Assembly: GCF_963576615.1 (NCBI RefSeq)
Contig: NC_088717.1
Span: forward strand, 40,316,302-40,380,301
Direction: 5' to 3'
DNA from: Watersipora subatra
Lineage: Eukaryota; Bryozoa; Gymnolaemata; Cheilostomatida; Watersiporidae
DNA length: 64,000 nt
In this document: one piece after another, positions 56,301 through 64,000 of the stretch
How the letters are laid out: the number at the start of each line of letters is the position of its first letter
Numbering within the stretch: the stretch's first letter is position 1
Notes under the pieces: generated by a model
The model's database searches: none
Seen by the model: only the letters and a program-made list of their open reading frames with translations
What the model was told of the DNA's origin: nothing
Translations under genes and position numbers: made by a program

Positions 56301-59300
56301 ATCTAAAAATTTGTTTCAACGGTCACAAATCTTTAGATCGATTCAAATCAACATAACCTGGTCTACAAATCAACATTGCCTCTCTCTGCTACAAACTGAG
56401 GAGTTATGTCTCCGTGAACCAGGTACTATAACAATGCGTCATCTAGAGGCAATGGTAACGATGCTACAACAAGAAAAAACAATCAAGGTACTAAGTCATA
56501 TATGATGATATCTTTGTTATATTTTTACGATCAATAGTAGCTTCTTACAACAAAACTGTTTAATAGCGTTTGCTTTAGCTTAAAACAAATCATAATATCA
56601 GAGTCAGGAAGGATTAGAGAGTTTATTTTTGAAGAAAGATGGCCTCTAACCTAAAATGATATATAAGTGATCATATTATGGAGTTAAAAGTGCCTGCACC
56701 TCTCATCTCAAACTGTCCTCAAATTCCACCTACCTCAAGCCCTTGGGTGAGATTCAAGTATGCGAACCAATTATATTGCACCTACCTCTTGCATGACAAG
56801 AACTTTGTCAGCAACCTTGACATATGGCAGCTGCTGGGTTACCAAGACGACCGTTGAATCTTTCAGCAGACCACACACACACTTGTTAAAGATCGTCCTA
56901 CCCACGTAGGAATCCACACAGCCTGTAGGGTGCAGTCAACAAAAAGCACGATGAATATTGCTTCTCTGATTTTTATAAATAAATTTTTACAACATCAAAA
57001 AGAAAAAAAGTTATAGGAAAGAAGATTGAGATCTTTGAAAATAATGGCTGTGACTTTTTGTAAACGGATACTGGGTATTGAACGTGCTGACAGTCAGCCG
57101 TATACTTACTATGTACTTTTGATAGACTTACCAAAGGGATCATCAAGAAGATATACATCAGCGTGTCTATATATTGTTCTGGCCAGACTTATCTTCACTT
57201 TCTGCCCAAAGAAAAGCTCAAAGCCGTGTTCTCCAACAATAGTCATGTCACTTTGGGGCAATGATTCGATATCCTACAACATAAACCTAATAGAAAACGT
57301 GGTGACGCAACTGTCTTCATCAGTTAAACATTTGAGGCACGCGTTTAAACTCTGAGGTCTCTCCTAAAGAACGCGAGCTGAAGTTGGTTTACCATTCCAC
57401 TGAAGATCACAGAAATGAGAAAATAGCGTAACATAATATATTTTAAATAAAGATTAAGTATCTAAGTCCATTTTCTTGGTCAATCTTCGTCAGCTACTGA
57501 CAGTTTTATACATTTACATTCACACTTCAGTGTCCAACGGCAATGTGCCAGGCTAATGGCAAACAACTACATGACCTGTCACTGTATACAAGCTGATTTT
57601 TAATACCAGTGCAATGCCGGACATTCCGCTAGTACATATATATATATATATATATAAATAAATATATAGAATAATTTAAAATAATTTAAAAGAAGATAAA
57701 AATTTTGACTATTATATTTACACTACTAATAGTTTCGTGTTAAAAACACTCATCAGGTGACATTCATTTATGCGCAGAAGCTTATATATACGTAGGAACA
57801 TACAAGCTAGGCAGTGATCTTATAATGAGGCATGCAAGCACTGTAAATTCCCAAATTGATGGCAGTAGTAAAAGTGCAAAGGCTAAGCAATAAAATTGTA
57901 AACAATAAATGGGATGAAAAAAGCTAATCTATTAACTGTTTATTAGCAAAAATTTACTTGAGTGTCTACACCCAGATACCATTTCAGATTTCTTATTCAG
58001 TGTCGCCATATGTGGCTTGTACATAATGTAGAATTTTTCCCACAGACATAGTTCGCACTTCTTGGCACGATTATTGTAAGCTGCTGATCTGTGGATAATA
58101 TTCCATCGGACTAACTAGACCTACATCGGATTAACCGAAAATACGTTTAAGAAGAGGTACGCCAACCACAAGTCTTCCTTCATCAATACCAGCAAAAGAT
58201 CAGCAACCAGGCTAAGCGAACATGTATGGTCCCTCAAAGAGAAAAACATCATGCATACCATCAAATGGAATATTATCCACAGATCAGCAGCTTACAATAA
58301 TCGTGCCAAGAAGTGCGAACTATGTCTGTGGGAAAAATTCTACATTATGTACAAGCCACATATGGCGACACTGAATAAGAAATCTGAAATGGTATCTGGG
58401 TGTAGACACTCAAGTAAATTTTTGCTAATAAACAGTTAATAGATTAGCTTTTTTCATCCCATTTATTGTTTACAATTTTATTGCTTAGCCTTTGCACTTT
58501 TACTACTGCCATCAATTTGGGAATTTACAGTGCTTGCATGCCTCATTATAAGATCACTGCCTAGCTTGTATGTTCCTACGTATATATAAGCTTCTGCGCA
58601 TAAATGAATGTCACCTGATGAGTGTTTTTAACACGAAACTATTAGTAGTGTAAATATAATAGTCAAAATTTTTATCTTCTTTTAAATTATTTTAAATTAT
58701 TCTATATGCACTGCCTTTATGGCATTGAGCACTTTTTAGTCAAAAGATTTCCACTAGATATATTAGTAAATAAATATATATATATTCTGTGAGCATCAGT
58801 ACAAGTTCTCTATAAACACAGTTTAACAATAGCTATCTTAGCACACTAACTATTTAATGCATATTCTGGATGGCTCCATAGACTCCACACCTGGGTAACA
58901 TCTATTTTATGCACTCAAGAAAAAAACTTGAAAAGAGATTAAAACTTCTATGCAATATTATTGGTAGATATTAATACTGCATCTCTGCATAAGTATTCCT
59001 ACTGTAGGCCAAGAGTAAGACAAAAGCCAAAGAAACCAGTTTTTGATCCCTTAGACAGATGGATAGCTCAAACATAAAAAGCACAAAAAACCCTTCAAAA
59101 TAGGACAACAGTGAAACTAACGAATCAGTAATGATGAGAAACTGTACACAAAATAAAAACTAAATAGTGACAGCATTATGACAATGATGAACTCATGGCT
59201 GGATTGGAGAAGGAGAGTGCTGACCAGACTACAAGACACAAGTGCTACAAGACACTGGGAAAGATAATAGCTATAGATCACCTTGTTGAGGTCACAGGCT

Positions 59301-59473
59301 TTGACCACCTTATTGTAACGTCCCCTATCATAGTCTTGACCAAAGAGAATATTGTCTCTAACACTGGCAGTGAATACCCAGGGAGCCTGTGAGGCGTAGC
59401 TCATCTTCCCTTGCAGCCTGAGGAAGCCTCGTAGCCTCGGTATCTCTCCTAGCATTGCCATCAACAGAGGAGT
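41037..59473 (-). CDS. ABCC4/MRP4-like ABC transporter, 3' part, with altered ATPase motifs
   Basis: Sixteen minus-strand exons: 59473-59282, 57273-57132, 56922-56786, 55602-55378, 55188-54998, 53516-53357, 53219-53094, 52433-52283, 51821-51579, 48712-48585, 48450-48268, 46674-46552, 46257-46135, 45769-45594, 42826-42631, 41258-41037 (stop TAG). Phases agree at every junction; one intron (donor at 55377) is GC-AG. Order: NBD1 from just after Walker A (LLMAMLGEI, SYASQAPWVF, NILFG), linker, TMD2 (SDWLIIYW, LKRFSQDVVQSDDLLPATTF, LEGLWTIRALGSEDRF), NBD2, and an ABCC4-like tail. Human ABCC4 is the nearest family I know: an exporter of cyclic nucleotides, prostanoids and drugs at the plasma membrane. 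Odd: NBD1 signature LFFGQ, D-loop GCVD, switch TQQ; NBD2 Walker A GAGKHS, Q-loop VVPED, Walker B ILIIEE, switch IARRL; NBD2 signature LSVGQ is normal. TMD1 and NBD1 Walker A must lie beyond 64000. Confidence 0.93.
41664..42543. mobile_element. Non-autonomous DNA transposon, AAACCTCTAATTGAA family, copy 2
   Basis: Begins GTAAAACCTCTATTTGAATG, then CCATGGCGC, and ends GCTCAAATAGAGGTGTTATG. Several internal TAGAGGTGGTGTTCAAAT-like blocks recur at 41738, 42425, 42500 and 42525. It shares GCGAAGCGATG and GAAGCTTTGGAGTT with the copy at 16273. It lies in the last intron of the ABCC4-like gene. No transposase frame. Confidence 0.6.
43012..43365. repeat. Diverged direct repeat, about 85 bp, two copies
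   Basis: 43020-43100 and 43285-43362 share CCAGTCCT, CCAA-TCAAGAATGGCTCT, GGCCTTTTG and GGATTG-GGGTTG blocks. Probably an old local duplication or two copies of a dispersed repeat, in an ABCC4-like intron. Confidence 0.6.
44276..44334. repeat. (TA)n microsatellite flanking the mariner insertion
   Basis: About 29 TA dinucleotides run up to the mariner left end; a shorter TA run follows the right end at 45269. Mariner elements insert at TA, so the element sits inside a TA tract. Confidence 0.95.
44335..45268 (+). mobile_element. mariner (Tc1/mariner) element, internally deleted, 934 bp
   Basis: Terminal inverted repeats of about 26 bp (CGAGGGTCAGTCAATAAGTA at the left, its complement at the right) differ at one base and are flanked by TA. 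The length is short of the usual 1.3 kb. It lies in the ABCC4-like intron between exons 45594 and 42826, in the opposite orientation to the gene. Confidence 0.93.
44496..45193 (+). pseudogene. mariner transposase remnant
   Basis: The N-terminal helix-turn-helix part (EQRTVIRFLRAEGVKTRGIH, then YWWVDSFKNGRED) is followed, after a deletion and frame change near 44690, by the catalytic core (MLTVFWDRKDPKTW, NTVNSKNYCELL, VFHQDNTHPHTA, PPYSPDLAPSNFHLFGPLK). A second frame change near 45065 leads into the usual tail (EFYSTGIEKLPERW, ending DYVEK). The catalytic aspartates (D of FWD, HQD and SPD) are visible, but roughly 100 residues of linker are missing. Not able to make a working enzyme. Confidence 0.9.
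45763..45822. repeat. Duplicated splice-acceptor segment before ABCC exon 45769-45594
   Basis: GGTTTACCTACCAACACA occurs at 45763 and again at about 45805, with a diverged third copy between. On the minus strand each full copy is a splice acceptor TTGGTAG followed by GTAAACC. The distal one would add 42 nt in frame, including a TAG stop. Confidence 0.7.
47740..48010 (-). mobile_element. tRNA-derived SINE in ABCC4-like intron
   Basis: Reverse-orientation relative of 32560-32880. Shared blocks on the minus strand: GGGGTATCTCTGATGTATA, GCACAATTATTCAGAAATCC, CATTGGTGCAGGTGTTACAG, TTGAAGTCTCATTGAAATC. The region 46750-47740 next to it is AT-rich with nothing recognised. Confidence 0.6.
49157..50581. 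repeat. Minisatellite, 26-bp unit, about 55 copies
   Basis: Almost perfect copies of TTCACCATATTCCCACTCCC followed by AGTATA. Rare variants (AGTGTA, AGTACA, CACCGTA, ATTTCC) recur with a spacing that suggests block duplication: an AGTACA-AGTATA-AGTGTA trio appears at about 49280, 49750 and 50270. The 423-codon open frame across it exists because no frame of the unit has a stop. In an ABCC4-like intron. Confidence 0.97.
52980..53050 (+). repeat. Polypurine GA/GGGG tract beside ABCC exon 53219-53094
   Basis: Nearly pure purine (GAGGGGGTGAGATAGAGGGG, then GGAGAGGAAAAGGGG) over 70 bases, ending about 45 bases from the exon's donor. On the transcribed-RNA sense strand it is a C/T-rich tract just inside the intron. 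Confidence 0.7.
53600..54000. repeat. 20-bp tandem repeat with 60-bp higher-order unit
   Basis: Monomers like ATGCATAGTGTTATGGTGTA. Groups of three (endings TTATGGTGTA, CCATGGTGTA, CCATGATGTA) recur every 60 bp between 53640 and 53820. Open frames with Met-His-Tyr repeats are shadows. In an ABCC4-like intron. Confidence 0.9.
57590..57632 (+). mobile_element. Helitron 3' end remnant
   Basis: AATGCCGGACATTCCGCTAG followed by T matches the 3' end of the Helitron at 35585. AATGCCGGACATT forms a small hairpin directly before CTAG. No 5' end is seen; the Penelope-like palindrome starts 31 bases further on. Confidence 0.45.
57664..58707. mobile_element. Penelope-like retroelement, inverted 3' ends (443-bp arms, 158-bp centre)
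   Basis: 57664-58106 is the reverse complement of 58265-58707. Both arms are 443 bp, and in the parts I compared base by base they are identical. The centre 58107-58264 plus the right arm encode the C-terminus of a Penelope-like GIY-YIG protein. The arms carry that gene's 3' end and about 270 bp of 3' UTR. Inverted or tandem terminal copies are known in Penelope-like elements; the equal arm length and identity suggest a recent event. Located in the ABCC4-like intron between 59282 and 57273. Confidence 0.8.
58119..58439 (+). pseudogene. Penelope-like element, GIY-YIG endonuclease C-terminal fragment
   Basis: The open frame reads TYIGLTENTFKKRYANHKSS, then RLSEHVWSLKEKN, IKWNIIHRSAAYNN, CELCLWEKFYIMYK and LNKKSEMVSGCRH before the stop. 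These blocks are typical of the end of Penelope-like ORFs. A TAG lies immediately upstream in frame, and the reverse transcriptase part is missing, so it is a 5'-truncated copy. Confidence 0.85.
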
Positions 59474-59582
59474 CTAAAAGAGATAACAATTTTAGGACTA
59501 TGTGCAAGTATTTGAGGCTAAAACTCATGTTTATAAATCATAGGAGACATGCTGCCGACCTTGTATAACAACAGCATTCATA

Positions 59583-60546
59583 CAATATATATAATTCCTA
59601 TAATATAAAATCATATAATGTGCAGCCATATAATATATATATTATATATAATATATGTAATATGTATTCATATATTTTAATAATGTATATTAAATGAATA
59701 TATATAATATATATTCATATAATATATATTATATGAATATATATACCATATATTTGTATAATATATATTATATGAATATATATAGTACATATTCATATAA
59801 CATATATAATATATATATTCATATAATATATATTATATGAATATATATGATATATATTCGTATAATATATATTATATGAATATATATGATATATATTCGT
59901 ATAATATATATTATATGAATATATATCATATATATTCGTATAATATATATTATATGAATATATATCATATATATTCATATAACATATATAATATATATTC
60001 ATATAATATATATATTATATGAATATATATGATATATATTCGTATAATATATATTATATGAATATATATCATATATATTCATAAACATATATAATATATA
60101 TTCATATAATATATATATTATATGAATATATATGATATATATTCATATAATATATATAATCATATAATATATATATTTATTCATATAATATATATTATAT
60201 AAATATATATGAATAATATATATATTATTCATATATTATTCATATATATATGAATATATATATTATATGAATAATATATATATTATATGAATAAATATCA
60301 TATATATTCACATAATGTATATATTATATGAATAGGGATATATATTATATTATTATATAATATATATATTATATGAATAAACATATATATTATAGGATTA
60401 TATATTATATGAATATATATCATATATATTCATATAATATATATAATCATATAATATATGTATATATTCATTTATATAATATATTTATTCATATAATATA
60501 TATAATATATATTTATACAATATATATTTATATAATATAGTATTCA
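59583..60546. repeat. AT satellite of TATATTATATGAATATATAT units
   Basis: Nearly 1 kb of alternating TATAATATATATTATATGAA and ATATATCATATATATTCATA blocks, strongly self-complementary at every scale. Open frames with Asn-Ile-Tyr runs are repeat shadows. It lies upstream of the first visible ABCC exon. Confidence 0.95.
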
Positions 60547-60588
60547 TATTAATTGCTTGACGGAAAATGAACACTGTGATGCCAACTG

Positions 60589-61043
60589 AAGTCTGGTTCA
60601 CACTGTATCACGTTATGTCGGAGTTGTCCTCTACATTGTGATCTGTCGACTATGTACGCCGTAAACTGATGGCTTTGCCAAAGCATCAGCAATATGTCAG
60701 AAAACATCGCAGCTGTCAAGCTTTTGTGATAGTTGGCCGAACATTCATGACAGTATTTGCAATGGGCAGGCAGCCCATCGGCAATAGTGATTGACTGTCA
60801 CGGATTTCTTGATTTATATTTCCTTTCATGATAGTTGTTACTAATAATTCATCGTTTCGGTGACTCTATTATATAATGAGTACGATATACCACGGACTAT
60901 TCACTGATGTAAACGTGAAAGGGTTTGTGGCAGTGTGAACTATGTAATCACTGACGATCACCGACGTATCATAGAATTAACCCCACTGATCACCGATGTA
61001 TTGTGGAATTAACCCCGGTGTACTGCTATATAGTGTGAACCAG
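60589..61043. mobile_element. MITE with CTGGTTCACACT terminal inverted repeats
   Basis: Begins CTGGTTCACACTGTATCACG and ends ATATAGTGTGAACCAG, an exact 12-bp inverted repeat. Near the right end a direct repeat (CCACTGATCACCGATGTAT-like) occurs twice. No coding frame. About 455 bp. Confidence 0.65.
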
Positions 61044-61049
61044 CTGTAA

Positions 61050-61800
61050 CAACCGAATGAAAACAAATGCGATTTATGTTAGTCAACATCATCTTGTTTT
61101 CTCTCTAAACAAACAGTGAGTAACATGAATAGTCATATCATATAGATTTTAGCCTGTCTTCTAGCTAATAATGGTCTAAGCAGAGCATTGGAAAACAAAT
61201 AAACCTAATATAACTACCATATGCATCACAAACAGACCTTTGTTAAATCGCTTACAGAGAGTAACATAAAAACAGATAGCAACAATATAGGTGTCGCACT
61301 CGACATGACATGTTATATCCAATATTACGATATTACGATATTACGATGCACACCGGCACTAAGGAGGGTGTATTATCCATAAAACATTACCGAGCTGCTT
61401 CTTGTCTAAAATTATAGAGTAATGTTTAGGAAGGTGTGAAGCTAGCAATCACTCAATTGGCCAATCGTCTTTCCTATAACAAATGGGCATGACCAATTAG
61501 ACGCCATTAGATATGCTGCAGTAAGTGGGAGCGACACCACATTGAGGTGAATCCCCATAGTCAAGTGGGCCAGAGTAAGTGCTGTAGCCGCTGCAGTTTG
61601 AGAGGCAAAATTTATGTACGATCAAACAGGGCGCAATTAGTCGAAATGCTAATTATTACACTGCTATTACAACACCTAGAAAGTCTGCAAAGTTCATTAT
61701 TCATTGATTTTATGTTGTTTATATTAAACTTGCTATTGTTGTATCACAAAAAACTCCTCATGTAAAATCTCTCATTTTTAGCGGCAGCAAAAATATAAAA
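61050..61800. other. Unassigned DNA between MITE and satellite
   Basis: No exon of the ABCC4-like gene or other gene recognised. It has a triple ATTACGAT repeat near 61325-61345. The open frame at 61547-61765 has no motif or splice context. Confidence 0.5.
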
Positions 61801-61814
61801 ACAGCCAAAGTTTA

Positions 61815-62010
61815 CACATGTGTGCAATATTTCATATATGCATAAACACATACGTATACTACATGTACATGCATAAACACATACATATACTACATGCATA
61901 TGTATAAACACATACCTATACCACATGTATATGTTTATACATATACATACATGTGGTATATGTATGTGTTTATTCATATACATATACTACATATATATGC
62001 ATAATCACAT
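61815..62010. repeat. 31-bp satellite, left block
   Basis: Units such as CATATACTACATGTATATGC followed by ATAAACACATA. Part is inverted near 61920-61980 (ACATGTGGTATATGTATGTG). The same unit resumes at 63590. Confidence 0.85.
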
Positions 62011-62021
62011 ATATATATATA

Positions 62022-62080
62022 TATAGAGAGAAAGAGAGAGAGAGAGAAAGAGAGAGGGAGAGGGAGAGAGAGAGAGAGCT
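62022..62080. repeat. (GA)n microsatellite at the left edge of the hAT element
   Basis: GAGA tract with GGGA interruptions, directly abutting the hAT terminal repeat. Confidence 0.95.
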
Positions 62081-62324
62081 GCACAACGATTATAAAAATT
62101 GATCGCGATTAATAACTTGTCTGAACCAGTTAATCTTCGATTAATCTTAGAATTAATCTAGCAAAAACCTGCATATTCAAAAACAAATAATACAACTACA
62201 TATAGATTAATTATATTTTAAACAATTGTTAGCAGTAGTACATGTTATGTACAATGTACATAAGTTACAATGTAATTATTATTATGAGTATGAAAACGGT
62301 CAATGAAAGTCTATAATTAAGTCA

Positions 62325-62431
62325 GCCAAGAGTTGAGGCAGCACAGTTTATTCACATTATCTGAATAAAGAAATGCCCTCTTCCTACATACAACATTGCT
62401 AGCTTTAGAGAATAGCCGCTCACAGGTAGAC
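62325..62431 (-). pseudogene. hAT transposase C-terminal dimerisation fragment
   Basis: The minus strand encodes STCERLFSKASNVVCRKRAF, then LYSDNVNKLCCLNSWLT and a stop. It matches the SSERLFS-KR-L-V--L-N pattern at the end of hAT transposases. Upstream it is broken by the MITE at 62430, and no other transposase part was found on the far side. Confidence 0.75.
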
Positions 62432-62601
62432 CTGCCAACCCAAGAGTGGGGCAATGCGTGAGATTTGGTTTTGGGGCAACTGATGTAGCAATGATAGTAT
62501 ATATGAAATTGTGGAAATTGGGGCAAACATCTCACGCATTTTTATTTTTTCTTTGGGGTGATTGCGTGAGTCTCACGCCCAATGTGTGAGAGTTGGCAGG
62601 T
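62430..62601. mobile_element. MITE, ACCTGCCAAC family, copy 2 (172 bp)
   Basis: Terminal repeats ACCTGCCAAC / GTTGGCAGGT are perfect. Nearly identical along its length to the copy at 62758. It cuts the hAT transposase fragment. Confidence 0.85.
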
Positions 62602-62757
62602 ATGCTCATAGGGGACAGTAGTGCCGGTTGTCACTAGTAGCCTATTAGTTATTGTCTGCGACAGCTGGTGATGATTTCTGCGCGGTAGGATGAGAATTAG
62701 TTAAAATATATCTTAATGATGATGTGCTGTGGTGGTAAACAAATTTTTTCTGGCCAG

Positions 62758-62929
62758 ACCTGCCAACCCAAGAGTGGGGCAATGCGTGAGATTTGGTTTT
62801 GGGGCAATTGATGTATCAATGATAGTATATATAAAATTATGGAAATTGGGGCAAAAATCTCACGCATTTTTATTTTTTCTTTGGGGTGATTGCGTGAGTC
62901 TCACGCCTAATGCGTGAGAGTTGGCAGGT
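62758..62929. mobile_element. MITE, ACCTGCCAAC family, copy 3 (172 bp)
   Basis: Same length and ends as copy 2, with only a few base differences. Both sit in the same orientation within the hAT element, 156 bp apart. Confidence 0.85.
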
Positions 62930-63589
62930 ATGATTCTGGCATATACTGCACTTCGCTTTCTTGTTTACGCTTCCAACAACCTACAGAAATGCGCTACCTA
63001 GGTTGGAAGACATTTTTCTGCTTTCATGTTCCAATAAAGTGTCAATTTTATATTACTAATATTCTGAAGCTGAAATATGATGGTGGTTTTTTTGAAAAAT
63101 GAAAATACATGTATAATTTACTTTAAAAAGCTTTTAAAAATAAACAAAAATAAACTGTAAGATATTAAATAATACTGAAATCACTTTTAATGCTATTACC
63201 TAGAAACATGTTCAAACAACTAACAACATGGCCGCTTACAGCTGGATCGGCACGGCGCTTGTGCATTGTGTTGTATAAACAAGTTTAATGTTAGAGACTC
63301 ACTATGTTTTCATAGTTGAGTGCAAAATAATTGTGGTTTAATTTATTGGTAAAGAAAGTGTCTTGTCATCATATTTATTTGTTAGTAAATTAAATGGTAG
63401 TAACCTGCTACGTTAGAATACTAACGTATGGTACTAAACAGTACAAAGGAAAGGAACCACATCAAGATCACCACCTGCATTTTAATTGAAGATTAATTGG
63501 CCCAACTCAGTTAATCGTTTATTTGTATTAGTCGTGTTAATCGTTTAATTAACGCGATCATTGTGCAGCTCTAATATATATACATATAT

Positions 63590-64000
63590 ATATATATATA
63601 TACTACATGTATATGGATAAACACATGCATATACTACATGTATATGTATAAACACATACATATACTACATGTACATGTATAAACACATGCATATACTACA
63701 TGTATATGTATAAACACATACATATACTACATGTATATGCATAAACACATACATATACTACATGTATATGTATAAACACATACATATACTACATGTATAT
63801 GCATAAAAACATACATATACTGCATGTATATGCATAAAAACATACATATACTACATGTGTATGCATAAACACATACATATACTACATGTATATGTATAAA
63901 CACATACATATACTACATGTATATGCATAAAAACATACATATACTACATGTGTATGCATAAACACATACATATACTACATGTATATGTATATGAATTATT
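63590..64000. repeat. 31-bp satellite, right block, runs off the window
   Basis: About 13 tandem copies of CATATACTACATGTATATGT plus ATAAACACATA with GCATAAAAACA variants. Open frames with Cys-Ile-Tyr-Met patterns are repeat shadows. Confidence 0.95.

Larger units (their letters stand above)
62077..63573. mobile_element. hAT-type element with nested MITEs
   Basis: The left end AGAGCTGCACAACGATTATA and right end TCATTGTGCAGCTCT are inverted copies of the CAGAGCTGCACAA motif typical of hAT termini; sub-terminal ATTAATC blocks also mirror each other. Inside are a hAT transposase tail and two 172-bp MITEs. Both flanks are 31-bp satellite or its remnants, so the element entered a satellite. Target duplication is not evident. 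Confidence 0.65.

Noticed and set aside
59793-60022. Asn-Ile-Tyr repeat frames on both strands
   Set aside because: Shadows of the self-complementary AT satellite.

Overview
The window is nuclear DNA of an AT-rich, repeat-laden invertebrate animal. Evidence: split genes with GT-AG introns, SINEs, Helitron, mariner, hAT and Penelope-like elements, and metazoan proteins (FBXW7, eIF4A, an ABCC4-type transporter, Kazal inhibitors, a short-chain-collagen C4-like domain). The protein set would suit a spiralian (mollusc, annelid or bryozoan-like), but the sequence alone does not fix the phylum. All gene models below were spliced by eye; exon phases agree throughout except in the second Kazal gene.

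Layout. (1) 24-4472, plus strand: last six coding exons of FBXW7, the WD40 propeller of an SCF ubiquitin ligase receptor. (2) 5.0-8.5 kb: two minisatellites (46-bp and 50-bp units). (3) 8.7-22.5 kb, minus strand: three related Kazal-type inhibitor genes with the same intron phases, separated by MITE-like DNA and tandem arrays; the middle one looks damaged. (4) 22.9-27.0 kb, minus: a four-exon gene for a small type II membrane protein with a coiled coil, a furin-like basic site and a C4-like C-terminal domain. (5) 30.8-38.8 kb, minus: complete eight-exon eIF4A; its 5.3-kb intron holds a Helitron, a SINE and a MITE. (6) 41.0-59.5 kb, minus: sixteen 3' exons of an ABCC4/MRP4-like transporter, from just after the first Walker A motif to the stop; its introns hold a mariner copy, a 1.4-kb 26-bp minisatellite and a 1-kb Penelope-like palindrome. 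(7) 59.6-64 kb: AT satellite, a MITE, and a hAT element with two nested MITEs set inside a 31-bp satellite.

Main point of interest. The ABCC4-like gene has an intact spliced reading frame, yet substitutions hit the elements of its canonical ATPase site: NBD1 signature LFFGQ, NBD2 Walker A GKH, Q-loop Glu, Walker B EE and switch Arg. NBD1 also has Gln for its switch His. The other half-site signature (LSVGQ in NBD2) is kept. This is what a catalytically silent pseudo-transporter would look like. Other notable items are the perfect 443-bp-arm Penelope palindrome, the 16-nt first coding exon of Kazal gene 1, a 42-bp duplicated splice acceptor that would add an in-frame stop, and the unusual domain order of the C4-like membrane protein.

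Apart from FBXW7, genes lie on the minus strand. There is no operon-like organisation and no evidence that neighbours share a pathway, except the Kazal genes, which look like local duplicates.
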